Assembly (NCBI RefSeq): GCF_025950235.1
Contig: NZ_JAPDDT010000003.1
Location: 434,001 to 498,000, forward strand
Length of the DNA stretch: 64,000 nt
Reading direction: 5' to 3'
From: Luteolibacter arcticus
Lineage (GTDB): Bacteria > Verrucomicrobiota > Verrucomicrobiia > Verrucomicrobiales > Akkermansiaceae
The translations under genes and the position numbers were made by a program. Positions 18,974-28,783 of the stretch are shown here, in pieces. Each line of letters starts with the position of its first letter. Positions within the stretch are counted from its first letter, which is position 1. Under the pieces are notes generated by a model that worked only from the letters and a program-made list of their open reading frames with translations, searched no databases and was not told the DNA's origin.

Positions 18974-19373
18974 GACACGGCCGGAAATCTGATGATCGTC
19001 CTCCCGACACTTACCGCGGCGTTTCTCAGCACGAGCCGCGTCCCTGCTGAACCGGCGAGGATGCCGACGGCGAGACTCACCTCGCACGCCTCCAGCCCCA
19101 CCAGCAGTCCTTCGGAATCCATCAGAAGAGAAGTGCGGGCGCGCCGAACGAATCCGACGCGCCCGCTGCGCGTATGGGAAAGCAACCCTCCCGAACCCTC
19201 GCACGCCGTTGACCAGCTTGTCTGGCGGACGGTTGCCAAACATTTGCGCTCAGTTGCCTTGCGGGCGGCAGCTTTCGCTAACAGGTGCCGTCACGTATCT
19301 GCGAATGGCAGTCCGCACGATGGCTCAGCGTCTCTCCATTGACAGAGACGCGGGGTCTCCCTCAGCGACTTTG
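18974..19373. other. 400-base gap between convergent ilvD and the XylR-type regulator
   Basis: No convincing gene, RNA or T-tracted terminator found. Short frames on both strands lack family resemblance. It contains one CTAACA copy (19278-19283), and a TGTTAG copy (19372-19377) overlaps the regulator stop codon. Confidence 0.4.
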
Positions 19374-20570
19374 TTAGAGAGCCGATTCGCTGACCCCGGC
19401 CGCCGCTTGCTGATAGGCACTCGGCGAGCAGCCGGCGTGGCGGCGGAAGTAGTTGTTGAAGGCCGCGGGGGACGAGAAGCCACAGCTTGCGGCGACTTCG
19501 GCGACCTTCGACGGGCCAGAGACTAACAGCCGCTTCGCCTCGGCCAGGCGGAGGCGATTCACCTCATCGATCGGATCCACGCCAAAGGCAGCGCGGTAGT
19601 GGCGGACCATGGTCTTGGTCGAGAGCCCGGAAGCCGCCACCAACTCGGCGAGTGAAATGCCCCGGACCGCGTCGCGCTCGATCAACCGACGCACCCGTTC
19701 GATGGCCACGCTTTCCGAGCGGCCGGTGCTGCTTTCCCTCGCCACCAGACGCGCGCCGGAGATGATCACGGGCTGCGACGGCGGGGCACCACCAGCCAGC
19801 CAGTCTATCAGCACCACCGCGGCGGTCTCGCCCAGCGCGACCGCATTGCCGGCGATGCTGGTGAGCGGCGGCCGGGTGGTGGCGGCGAGCGGATTGTCCG
19901 ACTCCCCGATCACCACCACATCTTCAGGGACCCTCAGGCCCTGGCGAGCGGCGACCTCGCAGACGATGACGGCCATCTGATCGCTGGCACACAGCATGGC
20001 GGCCGGGAGCTTGAGCGTGCGTAGGAAGTCCGCGAGCTGGTGTTCGGCATGGGCTTGAAGCAAGCGCCCGGGTGCCATGGCCGGGCTGCCTTCGCCTTCC
20101 AGACTCCACACCTGGGCATCGATCCCCTCCCCGCGGGCCATTTCGGCAAAGCCCTCTAACAACCGGCGGGACGCGGGTCGCAAGCCGAGCTTGTGACCCA
20201 TGCCCACCGCGGTGCGCAGGCCCAGCGATTTCAGGTGGTCGATCACCATGCGATGCATCTCCGGGCGATCGAAATACACGCTGGCCACCCCCGGGGTCCC
20301 GTCCCACTCGGCGCCACAACTGAGGATCCGGGTGCCCTGTGCGATCAAATCGTGCACCCAGTGGTCCCGCGGTTCCGCCCAGACGATGGCCGCGTCGAGC
20401 GCGGAGGCCCCGGGCAGCAGCGGGCTGCGGCCAGGCTCGAAGTGGGGGCACTCGATCACCATGCACTTCTGGTGAATCTGCGGGTGTCGCATCAAGCCTT
20501 CCAGGATGCGTGGGCTATAGGCCACCGCCGGAGGCAACAGAATGCCGACGTTCTTGCGGGGGCCACTCAT
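19374..20570 (-). CDS. XylR-type transcriptional regulator (periplasmic-binding-like sensor + AraC HTH)
   Basis: 398 residues. Residues about 8-275 form a LacI/XylR-like sugar-sensor domain (VGILLPPAVAYSPRILEGL, ASDQMAVIVCEVAARQGLRVPEDVVVIGESDNPLAATTRPPLTSI). The C-terminal 100 residues are an AraC-type double helix-turn-helix: ISLAELVAASGLSTKTMVRHY, then VAEVAASCGFSSPAAFNNYFRRHAGCSPSAYQQ. It should bind a small sugar and activate or repress nearby promoters. It is divergent from the giant PATR protein with 183 bases between them, and that gap contains two direct repeats 21 bp apart, the geometry expected for AraC-family sites. Its start at 20570 gives the full first beta strand. Confidence 0.9.
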   Translation of the reverse strand: MSGPRKNVGILLPPAVAYSPRILEGLMRHPQIHQKCMVIECPHFEPGRSPLLPGASALDAAIVWAEPRDHWVHDLIAQGTRILSCGAEWDGTPGVASVYFDRPEMHRMVIDHLKSLGLRTAVGMGHKLGLRPASRRLLEGFAEMARGEGIDAQVWSLEGEGSPAMAPGRLLQAHAEHQLADFLRTLKLPAAMLCASDQMAVIVCEVAARQGLRVPEDVVVIGESDNPLAATTRPPLTSIAGNAVALGETAAVVLIDWLAGGAPPSQPVIISGARLVARESSTGRSESVAIERVRRLIERDAVRGISLAELVAASGLSTKTMVRHYRAAFGVDPIDEVNRLRLAEAKRLLVSGPSKVAEVAASCGFSSPAAFNNYFRRHAGCSPSAYQQAAAGVSESAL

Positions 20571-20620
20571 TCCCCAATCTTCGCCCCGCCGTCACAGGGT
20601 CGCCAAGGGGAAACACCCAG

Positions 20621-20653
20621 GGATTCCCGGAATCGTTTAATGGATTCCCGAAA
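20621..20653. promoter_or_regulatory. Direct repeats, candidate XylR-type operator
   Basis: GGATTCCCGGAA (20621-20632) and GGATTCCCGAAA (20642-20653) match at 11 of 12 positions and are offset by 21 bp, two helical turns. They lie 51 bases upstream of the regulator start and 101 bases upstream of the PATR gene start. Confidence 0.55.
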
Positions 20654-20753
20654 CCATCCAATGACACCCGCATCAGTTTTTGGGGGAGTAATTGCGAATG
20701 TCGGCCGATTTCCCGGCCATTCTTCGCACCTCGCCCTCAAAACGACCTCCAGA

Positions 20754-23700
20754 ATGAAACCCAATCCCGTGCTCCGCATCTCCACCGGCCGCCTCATGAT
20801 CTGCGGCTGCCTATGCACCCCCTTGGCCGCCCGAGCCGACATCTACAAGGCGGACAACAGCGACAATCTCAACCTCCCGGGCAGTTGGGACAACGGCACC
20901 CCCCCCACCCCGGCCGACATCGCCCATTGGGATTCCTTCGTGACCGCTGCCAACTCGACCCTGCTCGGTGCGGATCTGTCGTGGGATGGGATTCTGATCT
21001 CAAACCCAGCCGGACCGGTGACGATTTCCGGACCGAATACTCTGAGCTTGGGCGCGAGCGGCATCGATCTTTCCACCGCCGACCAGAACCTGACGATCAA
21101 CAGCGCAGTCGCCCTGACCACTGGCCAGTCGTGGAACAGCAAGTCAGGCCGCAGGATCACGGTATCCGGACCGGTCTCGGGAGCCTTCAACCTGACGAAG
21201 GCGGGCATCGGCGAACTGGTGCTGAATGGTTCAACAAGCAATAGCTTCGACGGGCTGGTCATCAATAGCCTTGGCGGCACCTCCGCGGCCACCACTCTTT
21301 TCCTCGGCAAGACCGGAGGAGCGGTCGCAGTCGCGGCAGGCAAGACCGTCCAATTCGGCACGGGCACCACCGGAGAATCCAACCTCCGGATGCTCCAGCC
21401 GGAGCAATTCGGTGCCGGCGTCGTGATGACCTTCGGCAATGTCTCCGGCCAGTGGGGACGCTTCGACCTCAATGGCACCAACCAGACCTTGGCCGGGCTC
21501 AACGCCGGTGCGCTCGCGACCCAAGGCGGTGCGGTCATCCAGAATCGCCGGGTGAGCGACAGCACCTCGCAGCTCGGACCGTCCACGCTGACCCTGAATG
21601 GCAGCGGCACCTATCTCTACAATGGCTACCTCCGCGACGTGGACGGCGGCACGGTCGGCAACAACACCTTGGCCCTCGTCAAGAATGGCACCGGCACCCA
21701 GACACTGGCCGGTGCCCAGATCCTCCACACCGGCGGCACCACCGTGAACGATGGCAAGCTGATCCTCGGCGCGGGAGGCGGCACCGGCACGCTGCGCGCC
21801 GCAGTCACCGTCAATGCCCCCGGCACGATCGACTACGCCGGCGACAATAGCTTCGGCTACTCGGCAGGCGTCAGCGTGAATGCACTCACCATCAATGGCG
21901 CGACGGTCGGCGGCGCCAACTTCGGCAACCACTTCTACAATAACTTCGCGCTCAACATGACCGGCGGCAGCTTGCTGCTGGGTGCCACGAACAACGAGTT
22001 CCAAAACACCACCGTCACGGTCAACGCCTCGCCGTCCACCGCGACCATCGCACGCACCGCCGGGAACACCACCGCGCTGATTCGCGTCCGCGACACCTCG
22101 CCGATGACGTTAGACGTGGCCGATGGAGCCCAGCCGGTGGACCTCCTGATTTCCGCCCCGCTGACAACTGTCAACCTGGGCAGCATTGTCACCAAGAGCG
22201 GCGCGGGCACGCTGCTGCTGACGGGCGCGCAGGACAATTCATCGACCATTCTCGCGGCCACCGGCGGCACCACCATCTTGGACAAAAGCGGCGCAAGCGT
22301 CCGGTCATTGGCGGGAATCAGCAACATCGGGACCGGTGCCACCGTGCGCATCGCCGGTAGCAACGGAGACCAGATCTACGCCCTCGGCTCGGGCAATCTC
22401 GGCCGGGTCAACATGACCGGCGGCACGCTCGATCTGGCCGGCCTCAACGAAGGCTGGGACCGGCTTGATGGGACCGGCATCGTGACCAATTCGGTGGCCG
22501 CCACCACCTCGACCGTGACCTTGGGCGAAAACAACGGCTCCAGCGCGTTCGCCGGTTCGATCAACAATGGCGCGGGCATCGTGAAGCTCGTCAAGACCGG
22601 CAGCGGCACGCTCGGGCTCGGCGGCAACAACACTCTCAGCGGTACAGTCGAGGTCAACGCCGGCACGCTGGCTCTCACCGGTTCCCTCCCCGCCAGCGCG
22701 ACCACGGTTGCGGATGGCGCCGGAGTGGCCGGTGAGGGAACTTTCTCCACCCTCACGCTCGGTGCGACCACCGGGACCACGTTGCTCGCCGATCCGGCGA
22801 CGGCGGGTTCGCTGGGCGTCACCGGGGCGCTTGAGGTGAAAGGCAACACCACGGTGAGCCTCGCCAGCGGCTTGTTCACGCCGGGTGTCCCGTTCAAGGT
22901 GATCGGCTTCGGCAGCAAGGCCGGCACCTGGAGCGGCGCGAATTTCACCCTCGCGAACGTCGCCAACTTCCGTGGCACGCCGGTCTTCACCGAGAATGCC
23001 AATGACGTCTCGCTCACCCTCAATGGCGCGAACCTGAAGTGGAACAACGCCGGGGGGAATCTCAAGTGGAACACCAACCTCACCGCCAACTTCCACGACG
23101 GCGCTGCCAACAGCACCTTCTTCTGGGGCGACAAGGTCACCTTCGACGACACGCCGGGCGCCGCCCAGATCATCGCCATCGACGGTGCCCAACAGCCGGC
23201 CTCGATGACGGTGAACTCGCAGTATGACTACACCTTCGACAACGGCACCTCCGGCTCGCTCGCCGGCGGCATGTCGCTGGTGAAAGCTGGCAGCGGCGTC
23301 TTGAAGCTGGCCACGACCAATACCTTCCTCGGCTCCACCACCGTCAATGGCGGCACATTGGCGCTCGCCGCTGAGGCCGGACTCGGCGCGACCCCGGCGG
23401 TGCCGACTGCCGGTCACCTGGCGATCAACGGCGGCACGCTCCGCTGGGATGCCAATTTCGGCATCAATGGCAACCGCGGCATCGCCATCGGCGCCATCGG
23501 CGCAACCTTCAACACCATCGGCGCGGGCAATGCCAATACCGTCAACCTCGCATCCGCCATCACCGGCAATAGCCCGCTGACCCTCCAATCCCATGGCGAA
23601 ATCCTCGACGCCGGTGGTGCGGTCGGTTCGACCCAGTTGACCAACCCGGCAAACAGCTTCACCGGCAACGTCACCGTCACCTCCGGCCTGGTGACCATCA

Positions 23701-26700
23701 ACTCGAACTTCGGTAACCCGGCAAACACCATCCTCCTCAACGGTGGCGGTCTGGTGGACCAAGCCTCCAACACCAACTTCACGCGCAACATCCAGATCGG
23801 AGCTTTGGGCGGCACCTACCGTTCCTACTCTCAAGTCACAACCGGCACCCTCGCCGGCTCGGTTTCCAATGCTCCGGGGGTGGCTTCCGCCATCTTCCGT
23901 CGCATCGATGGCGGCACCTCAGTGCTCGCTGGCGATTGGAGCGGCTTTGCCGGCCAGTTCCAGAACAAGCGCGGCAACATCCGCATCTCGGCCCCCAACG
24001 CTAACTGGGCCAATACCGACTACATCCAGGATGCCGCCGGCGGCTGGGTGGAATTCCGCGGCGGCGGCAATGCCATCGTGAACTCCCTCAGCAGCACCCG
24101 AGACGTGTTCATCAACAACGGCACCACGTTGAACGTGGATTCCGGAGTGATCAGCATGGCGACCAACGGTCACTACTGGCAGACCAATGCCGGCGATCTT
24201 GGCAAACTGACGTCGTCGTCGGGCATACTCACGCTAACCAACGGTGCTTCGAGCGGCAGCCTCGCCACTCTCGACCACCAGGTGCGCGTGCGTTTGGTCG
24301 ACTTCAACGGCTCCACGCCCCTGACCTTCGTAAAGAGCGGAGTGAACCACCTGGGGGTGAACCAAGCGAACACCCACAGCGGTGGGACGGTGGTCAATGC
24401 AGGTCGTCTGTGGGTCGAGCATCTCCAGGCACTGGGAACTGGTCCGGTCACGGTGAACAACGGCGGCCAAGCCGGGTTGATCGCTGCGGGCACCTATACG
24501 AACAACTTCACGATCCAAGGCCCGGGCCAGGCGGAAGGAGCCGGCACCTTGGGAGCCATCCGCTTCGGCAATAACACGATCTCCGGCAATGTGACCGTGG
24601 CAGCCGCAGGTTCCCGCATCACCGCCCATGGCGGCTTCGGCACCCTCACCGGAGCCCTGTCCGGTAGCGGCAACCTCGAGATCAACTCCAGCGCGGCCAA
24701 CAACAACGGCACCATCAACCTAAACGGTAACAGCCCGGCCTACACCGGCACGCTCACCGTTACCCAGGGCCGTCTCAACGCGAACGGGGCGACCTTCGGC
24801 GGCTCGCTGGTTTCCCCGGACAACACCACGCTCGGAGGCGAAGCCACCTTCGGCGGCAATGTGACGCTCGGCTCCTCGGCCGGTTCGGCACTGGTGATCG
24901 ACGCCAGCACGTCGGCCAAGCTGACGGCCACTGGTGCGACCACCGTCAACGGCACTATCAACGTGACGGTCAATGGATACCCGACGAACAGCTCGCCGAT
25001 CGAAGTGGTCGGCTTCGGCTCGAAGGGCGGCGCGTGGAGTGCGGCGAATTTCTCTTACACCGCTCCTGCCGGTGCCCGCCCCGGCACCGCCTTCGCCGAA
25101 ACTGCCAATGCCATCGTGCTGAACCTGCCCACGACCGATCTGGTCTGGAACAACGCGGCAGCCACCGGAGGGTGGAACACTAATGGCGATGCCAACTTCC
25201 AAGACAGCGTGCCGACCGACCAGCCGTTCTTCTGGGGCGACCGCGTTACCTTCAATGACCTGCCCGGTGACGATCAGATCATTGCCGTGTCCGGCATCGT
25301 GGAACCCGGCTCCATCACTGTGAATTCCCAGCACGACTATACCTTCACCGGCGGCACCATCGGCGGCGGCGCGATCGTGAAGTCCGGCACCGGCAGCCTG
25401 TCGTTCGAGCAAGCCAACACCTTCACCGGCAGCATAACCGTCAACGGCGGCAAGCTGATCGGCGCGGGATCCCGCTCCGGCACCAGCACCGCCTTCGGTC
25501 TCGCCAACAACACCCGCACGATGACTGTCAATGCGGGCAGCATCGCCGAGTTCCAGGTGTCGAACCTCTTCGGCAACCATAACGCCACCAGCGTCCCCAC
25601 ACTGGTGGTCAACGGCGGCACGGTGACCAACAGCGATGTGCTCGTGGCCAGCCTGAACAACGCGCTAAACCACGTGGTGCTCAACGGCGCAACCCTCACC
25701 TCCACCGTCGGCTCCACCTCCACCATCGGTGGCTCGCGGCCGAGCGATACCTACGGTGCTTGGAACATCAACGGCACGGTGACTTCGACCGGCCAGTCCA
25801 CCATCACCACCGCCGCGCCGATCAACGGCCAGGTGATGCTCAACAGCGCCGGCACCGACGCCACCTTCGCGGTGAACGACGGCACCCTGACGATCGCCAC
25901 CCCGCTGATGAGCGGCGAACACGGCTACCTGAATGGCATCCTCAAGACCCAGCCGGGCACGATGGTGATGGACGCCGCCAGCGTCTACGCCGGACCGACC
26001 ACCATTAATGGCGGCCGCTTGCTTGCCAACAACACCATCGGATCCGGCACCGGCAGCGGTGCGGTCACCGTCAATGCCACCGGCACGCTCGGCGGCACCG
26101 GCGCAGTCAGCGGCGCGGTCACCGTCAACTCCGGCGGCGTTCTTGCCCCGGGCACCTCGATCGAATCGCTCGCCACCGGCGCGCTGACCTTGGCCGCCGG
26201 CTCCTCGTTCGCGGTCGAATACAACTCCTCCGGCGTCCCAGCGGTGGACGTGGCCAATGTCACCGGCAACGTGACGCTGGCCGGCAGCCTGAATCTGACC
26301 GACCTCGCCGCCGTCCCGGCTGCGTTGACGCTCGGCACCAAGCTGACCATCCTGACCTACACCGGCACGCTCTCCGGCACCTTCGCCGGCCTGCCGGAAG
26401 GCGGGGTCATCGGCTCCGGGCCGACCAACTTCAAGGTCCGCTATGCCGATGGCAATGCGGTCACCCTTGAAGCCACCAACGAGTCCGCCGATCCCTTCGA
26501 AGGCTGGGCGAGTTCCAAGGGCCTGGCGGGTGCCGATGCCTTGGGAGATGCCGACCCGGACAAGGATGGCCTCGCCAACCTCATCGAGTTCGTGCTCGGC
26601 GGTGAGCCGAACCCTGCCAATCCGGGCTCGAATTCACGCGGCCTGCTGCCGACCATCACCGTGGATACCACCCACCTGATCTTCACGTTCCGCCGCACCG

Positions 26701-26909
26701 ACGCGTCGGCGGTCTTGAATCCATTCGTCGAATACGGCACCGGCCTGTCCGCTTGGATCGCGGCCGAAGCCGGTGAGGATGGCATCACCATCGCTGAGGA
26801 CAATGGCTTCTACGACAATGGTAGTACTGACCGTGTGATCGTGCGGATTCCACGGTCACTCGACGGGGTCCACAACAAGATGTTCGCGCGTCTGAAAGTC
26901 ACCGAATGA
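20754..26909 (+). CDS. Giant secreted PATR (autotransporter-associated beta-strand repeat) protein
   Basis: 2051 residues from ATG 20754; the open frame reaches far upstream across the regulator gene, but this ATG opens a signal peptide (MKPNPVLRISTG...CTPLAARA). The body is a long beta-helix with many PATR-like units, for example LVKTGSGTLGLGGNNTLSG plus VEVNAGTLAL, and LVKAGSGVLKLATTNTFLG plus TTVNGGTLAL. Two longer sub-repeats contain FFWGDKVTFDD / FFWGDRVTFND. No C-terminal autotransporter beta-barrel follows; instead there is GDADPDKDGLANLIEFVLGG and a beta module ending FARLKVTE. Probably a surface or matrix protein exported by another route. Terminator follows; regulation likely by the divergent XylR-type protein. 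Confidence 0.85.
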   Translation: MKPNPVLRISTGRLMICGCLCTPLAARADIYKADNSDNLNLPGSWDNGTPPTPADIAHWDSFVTAANSTLLGADLSWDGILISNPAGPVTISGPNTLSLGASGIDLSTADQNLTINSAVALTTGQSWNSKSGRRITVSGPVSGAFNLTKAGIGELVLNGSTSNSFDGLVINSLGGTSAATTLFLGKTGGAVAVAAGKTVQFGTGTTGESNLRMLQPEQFGAGVVMTFGNVSGQWGRFDLNGTNQTLAGLNAGALATQGGAVIQNRRVSDSTSQLGPSTLTLNGSGTYLYNGYLRDVDGGTVGNNTLALVKNGTGTQTLAGAQILHTGGTTVNDGKLILGAGGGTGTLRAAVTVNAPGTIDYAGDNSFGYSAGVSVNALTINGATVGGANFGNHFYNNFALNMTGGSLLLGATNNEFQNTTVTVNASPSTATIARTAGNTTALIRVRDTSPMTLDVADGAQPVDLLISAPLTTVNLGSIVTKSGAGTLLLTGAQDNSSTILAATGGTTILDKSGASVRSLAGISNIGTGATVRIAGSNGDQIYALGSGNLGRVNMTGGTLDLAGLNEGWDRLDGTGIVTNSVAATTSTVTLGENNGSSAFAGSINNGAGIVKLVKTGSGTLGLGGNNTLSGTVEVNAGTLALTGSLPASATTVADGAGVAGEGTFSTLTLGATTGTTLLADPATAGSLGVTGALEVKGNTTVSLASGLFTPGVPFKVIGFGSKAGTWSGANFTLANVANFRGTPVFTENANDVSLTLNGANLKWNNAGGNLKWNTNLTANFHDGAANSTFFWGDKVTFDDTPGAAQIIAIDGAQQPASMTVNSQYDYTFDNGTSGSLAGGMSLVKAGSGVLKLATTNTFLGSTTVNGGTLALAAEAGLGATPAVPTAGHLAINGGTLRWDANFGINGNRGIAIGAIGATFNTIGAGNANTVNLASAITGNSPLTLQSHGEILDAGGAVGSTQLTNPANSFTGNVTVTSGLVTINSNFGNPANTILLNGGGLVDQASNTNFTRNIQIGALGGTYRSYSQVTTGTLAGSVSNAPGVASAIFRRIDGGTSVLAGDWSGFAGQFQNKRGNIRISAPNANWANTDYIQDAAGGWVEFRGGGNAIVNSLSSTRDVFINNGTTLNVDSGVISMATNGHYWQTNAGDLGKLTSSSGILTLTNGASSGSLATLDHQVRVRLVDFNGSTPLTFVKSGVNHLGVNQANTHSGGTVVNAGRLWVEHLQALGTGPVTVNNGGQAGLIAAGTYTNNFTIQGPGQAEGAGTLGAIRFGNNTISGNVTVAAAGSRITAHGGFGTLTGALSGSGNLEINSSAANNNGTINLNGNSPAYTGTLTVTQGRLNANGATFGGSLVSPDNTTLGGEATFGGNVTLGSSAGSALVIDASTSAKLTATGATTVNGTINVTVNGYPTNSSPIEVVGFGSKGGAWSAANFSYTAPAGARPGTAFAETANAIVLNLPTTDLVWNNAAATGGWNTNGDANFQDSVPTDQPFFWGDRVTFNDLPGDDQIIAVSGIVEPGSITVNSQHDYTFTGGTIGGGAIVKSGTGSLSFEQANTFTGSITVNGGKLIGAGSRSGTSTAFGLANNTRTMTVNAGSIAEFQVSNLFGNHNATSVPTLVVNGGTVTNSDVLVASLNNALNHVVLNGATLTSTVGSTSTIGGSRPSDTYGAWNINGTVTSTGQSTITTAAPINGQVMLNSAGTDATFAVNDGTLTIATPLMSGEHGYLNGILKTQPGTMVMDAASVYAGPTTINGGRLLANNTIGSGTGSGAVTVNATGTLGGTGAVSGAVTVNSGGVLAPGTSIESLATGALTLAAGSSFAVEYNSSGVPAVDVANVTGNVTLAGSLNLTDLAAVPAALTLGTKLTILTYTGTLSGTFAGLPEGGVIGSGPTNFKVRYADGNAVTLEATNESADPFEGWASSKGLAGADALGDADPDKDGLANLIEFVLGGEPNPANPGSNSRGLLPTITVDTTHLIFTFRRTDASAVLNPFVEYGTGLSAWIAAEAGEDGITIAEDNGFYDNGSTDRVIVRIPRSLDGVHNKMFARLKVTE

Positions 26910-26939
26910 TTTCCTGAGGGGGAAAACCAAGACAACAGA

Positions 26940-26976
26940 GTGGCCGGCGGAATGGGTTCCCGCCGGCCACTTTTTT
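26940..26976 (+). terminator. Terminator of the PATR gene
   Basis: 11-bp stem GTGGCCGGCGG / CCGCCGGCCAC followed by T6, 30 bases after the stop codon. It separates the gene from the convergent pqaA-type gene. Confidence 0.92.
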
Positions 26977-26987
26977 ATTCCGGTGAT

Positions 26988-28328
26988 TCACTTCGTCTCC
27001 GCACCCACGACTCGCAACTGCGTGCACAGCCACTGCGGGAGGTCATCGATCTGGTAACCAAGATCCGCGTAGTAGGCGATGAAGCCCTTGTCCGGCTTCG
27101 GGAGACTCGCCGTCACCGGCTCGCCTTCCTTCTGCTCGATCGCCTGCGACTCCCAGCGGGCCTTGCGGAAATCCTTGGTGGTCGAGCGGGCGACCCATAG
27201 CCGTGCCCGCTGCGGCGCGGGATCGGCCGTCACCGTGAGGCCCAGGCTACCATCGGCCTGCGTCGTGTGTTTCCAGCCGACCTTCGGCAGCGGCTTCCCA
27301 CTGAGCTGATAGCGAACGAAGGCGGACACATTGTTGATCGCACGCTCCGCACTTAGCTTCTTGCCCGCGGCATCCCGCTCCGTCAGATCGTGTCCGGCGT
27401 TCGGGCTATAGGAGATGTATTTCTCTCCGGGCAGAGCGTCCCAATAGAGGTTCAGGGCATCGGTGCTCCAGTAGGGATCGTTGTTCCCCAGCACTATCAG
27501 CTTCGGCATGGTGAAACGATCCCGGTAGGTCCACGGGTCGATCATCGTCCACAGGCTTTGGGCTCGCGGCGTATCGGGAACGGGCACCAGCCCACGATCG
27601 GTGTAGGGCGAGATCTCCTGGCTCGTTCCACCAAGCGAACTCTGCTGGTGAGTGATCTGCTCGCGCATGTTCAGCACGTCGATCACCATCGGTGTGATCG
27701 CCATCACCCGGGGATCGTTCGCAGCGGTCAGCCAGGTGGTCCAGCCGCGCTTCGAGCCACCACCGACGATGAACTTCGTCACCGGCTCGTCCCATTCCTT
27801 CTTGCTGAATTCCTGGAGCGTATCCATCGCCTTCACCACGCTCTTCACCATCGGAAAAAGCAACGGCCACGAGGCATCGCCGGAGTCGAGATAGCGGACA
27901 AAGGTCTCCGCAATGAGGTGGTCTTCCCTTTTCCCGTCGAACAACGGCTGATTCGGCACGCCGAGCAACAGCGCGACCGGTGCCTGGATTTTCCCTGCCA
28001 ACAGGGCCGCATACAGGGCCTTCTCATTGGAAGCGCTGCCACCCTCATTCAGCAGCAGCATCTTCCCGGTGGGCACTCCCGTAGGCTTCACCACCAGCAG
28101 ATCGTGGGTCCACGTGATCCCCTGCCAGACCTGCGAGGTCAGCTTGAGCCGCCAGGCCTTCACACCGCCAAACTCCTTCGTGTCCTCGACCGTCCACTTG
28201 AATCCCGGCTCCGCTCGGGCCACGTAGTTGGCCAGATCCGCCGGCACCACGGGTGCTTCCTTTGCCGACAAAAAAGCCGCTGAGCCCAGCAGCACCAGCG
28301 GCAACACCACTTTTCCAATCGAAAGCAT
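26988..28328 (-). CDS. PhoPQ-activated pathogenicity-related (PqaA) family protein, secreted
   Basis: 446 residues from ATG 28328, which starts a clear signal peptide (KVVLPLVLLGSAAFLSA). Alpha/beta-hydrolase-like features of the PqaA/AprA family: KMLLLNEGGSASNEK, VTKFIVGGGSKRGWTTW with the GxSxxG-like nucleophile serine, PMVIDVLNM, LIVLGNNDPYWSTDALNLYWDAL and YSPNAGHDLT with the late histidine. The family's enzymatic activity is not firmly known; it is common in Planctomycetes and Verrucomicrobia. Monocistronic, and convergent with the PATR gene. Confidence 0.88.
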   Translation of the reverse strand: MLSIGKVVLPLVLLGSAAFLSAKEAPVVPADLANYVARAEPGFKWTVEDTKEFGGVKAWRLKLTSQVWQGITWTHDLLVVKPTGVPTGKMLLLNEGGSASNEKALYAALLAGKIQAPVALLLGVPNQPLFDGKREDHLIAETFVRYLDSGDASWPLLFPMVKSVVKAMDTLQEFSKKEWDEPVTKFIVGGGSKRGWTTWLTAANDPRVMAITPMVIDVLNMREQITHQQSSLGGTSQEISPYTDRGLVPVPDTPRAQSLWTMIDPWTYRDRFTMPKLIVLGNNDPYWSTDALNLYWDALPGEKYISYSPNAGHDLTERDAAGKKLSAERAINNVSAFVRYQLSGKPLPKVGWKHTTQADGSLGLTVTADPAPQRARLWVARSTTKDFRKARWESQAIEQKEGEPVTASLPKPDKGFIAYYADLGYQIDDLPQWLCTQLRVVGAETK

Positions 28329-28783
28329 CCGCGATCCTAGCCGACAACCGCTGTGGCACAAGGAGACGATCCTTTTCGGCAGATTTCAGGATGAAAGAAT
28401 CAACTTCTTCCTCCGTGGGGGTTGCTTGCTGAAAAAGTTCGGCGATGGTGCAAAAACGGAAGCGGCAATCACGCCGCCGGAGTTTTTGGCATGCGACATT
28501 CGGGCGTTGCAAATGTCCTTATTTGGCGCACCCGACGTGGCAATTTGACGCCCTGAAACGGTAAGAAACGGGCGCGCCGCGATCGGCAATTTCATGCAAT
28601 CGTTTGATCGTCAAGGATTGCGGGCTGTGCTCATTTTTGAGGCACGGCGGATGCTCGGAATACCATTGAATCGACCCGCCCTCTGTCGTGACCATGTAGT
28701 TACAAAAAGACGGACGATTTCAGGAATAAATCCGCACGCCACGGCGTTAAATCAATAGAACCCGGGAGCACCGGGACCTAGCC
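28329..28783. other. 455-base divergent promoter region
   Basis: Lies between the starts of the pqaA-type gene (-) and the sigma factor gene (+). It is less GC-rich than its surroundings and must carry both promoters. A TTGACG at 28544-28549 and a TTGAAT near 28668 could be -35 elements, but no convincing -10 at proper spacing was found. No gene seen. Confidence 0.4.

Noticed and set aside
18922-19342. Possible small gene between ilvD and the XylR-type regulator
   Set aside because: Frames on either strand overlap ilvD or lack any protein-like features and start signals.
22305-25580. Minus-strand frames inside the giant PATR gene (22305-23834, 24720-25580)
   Set aside because: Composed of Gly/Ala/Arg/Val-rich shadow sequence created by the repeats of the coding strand.
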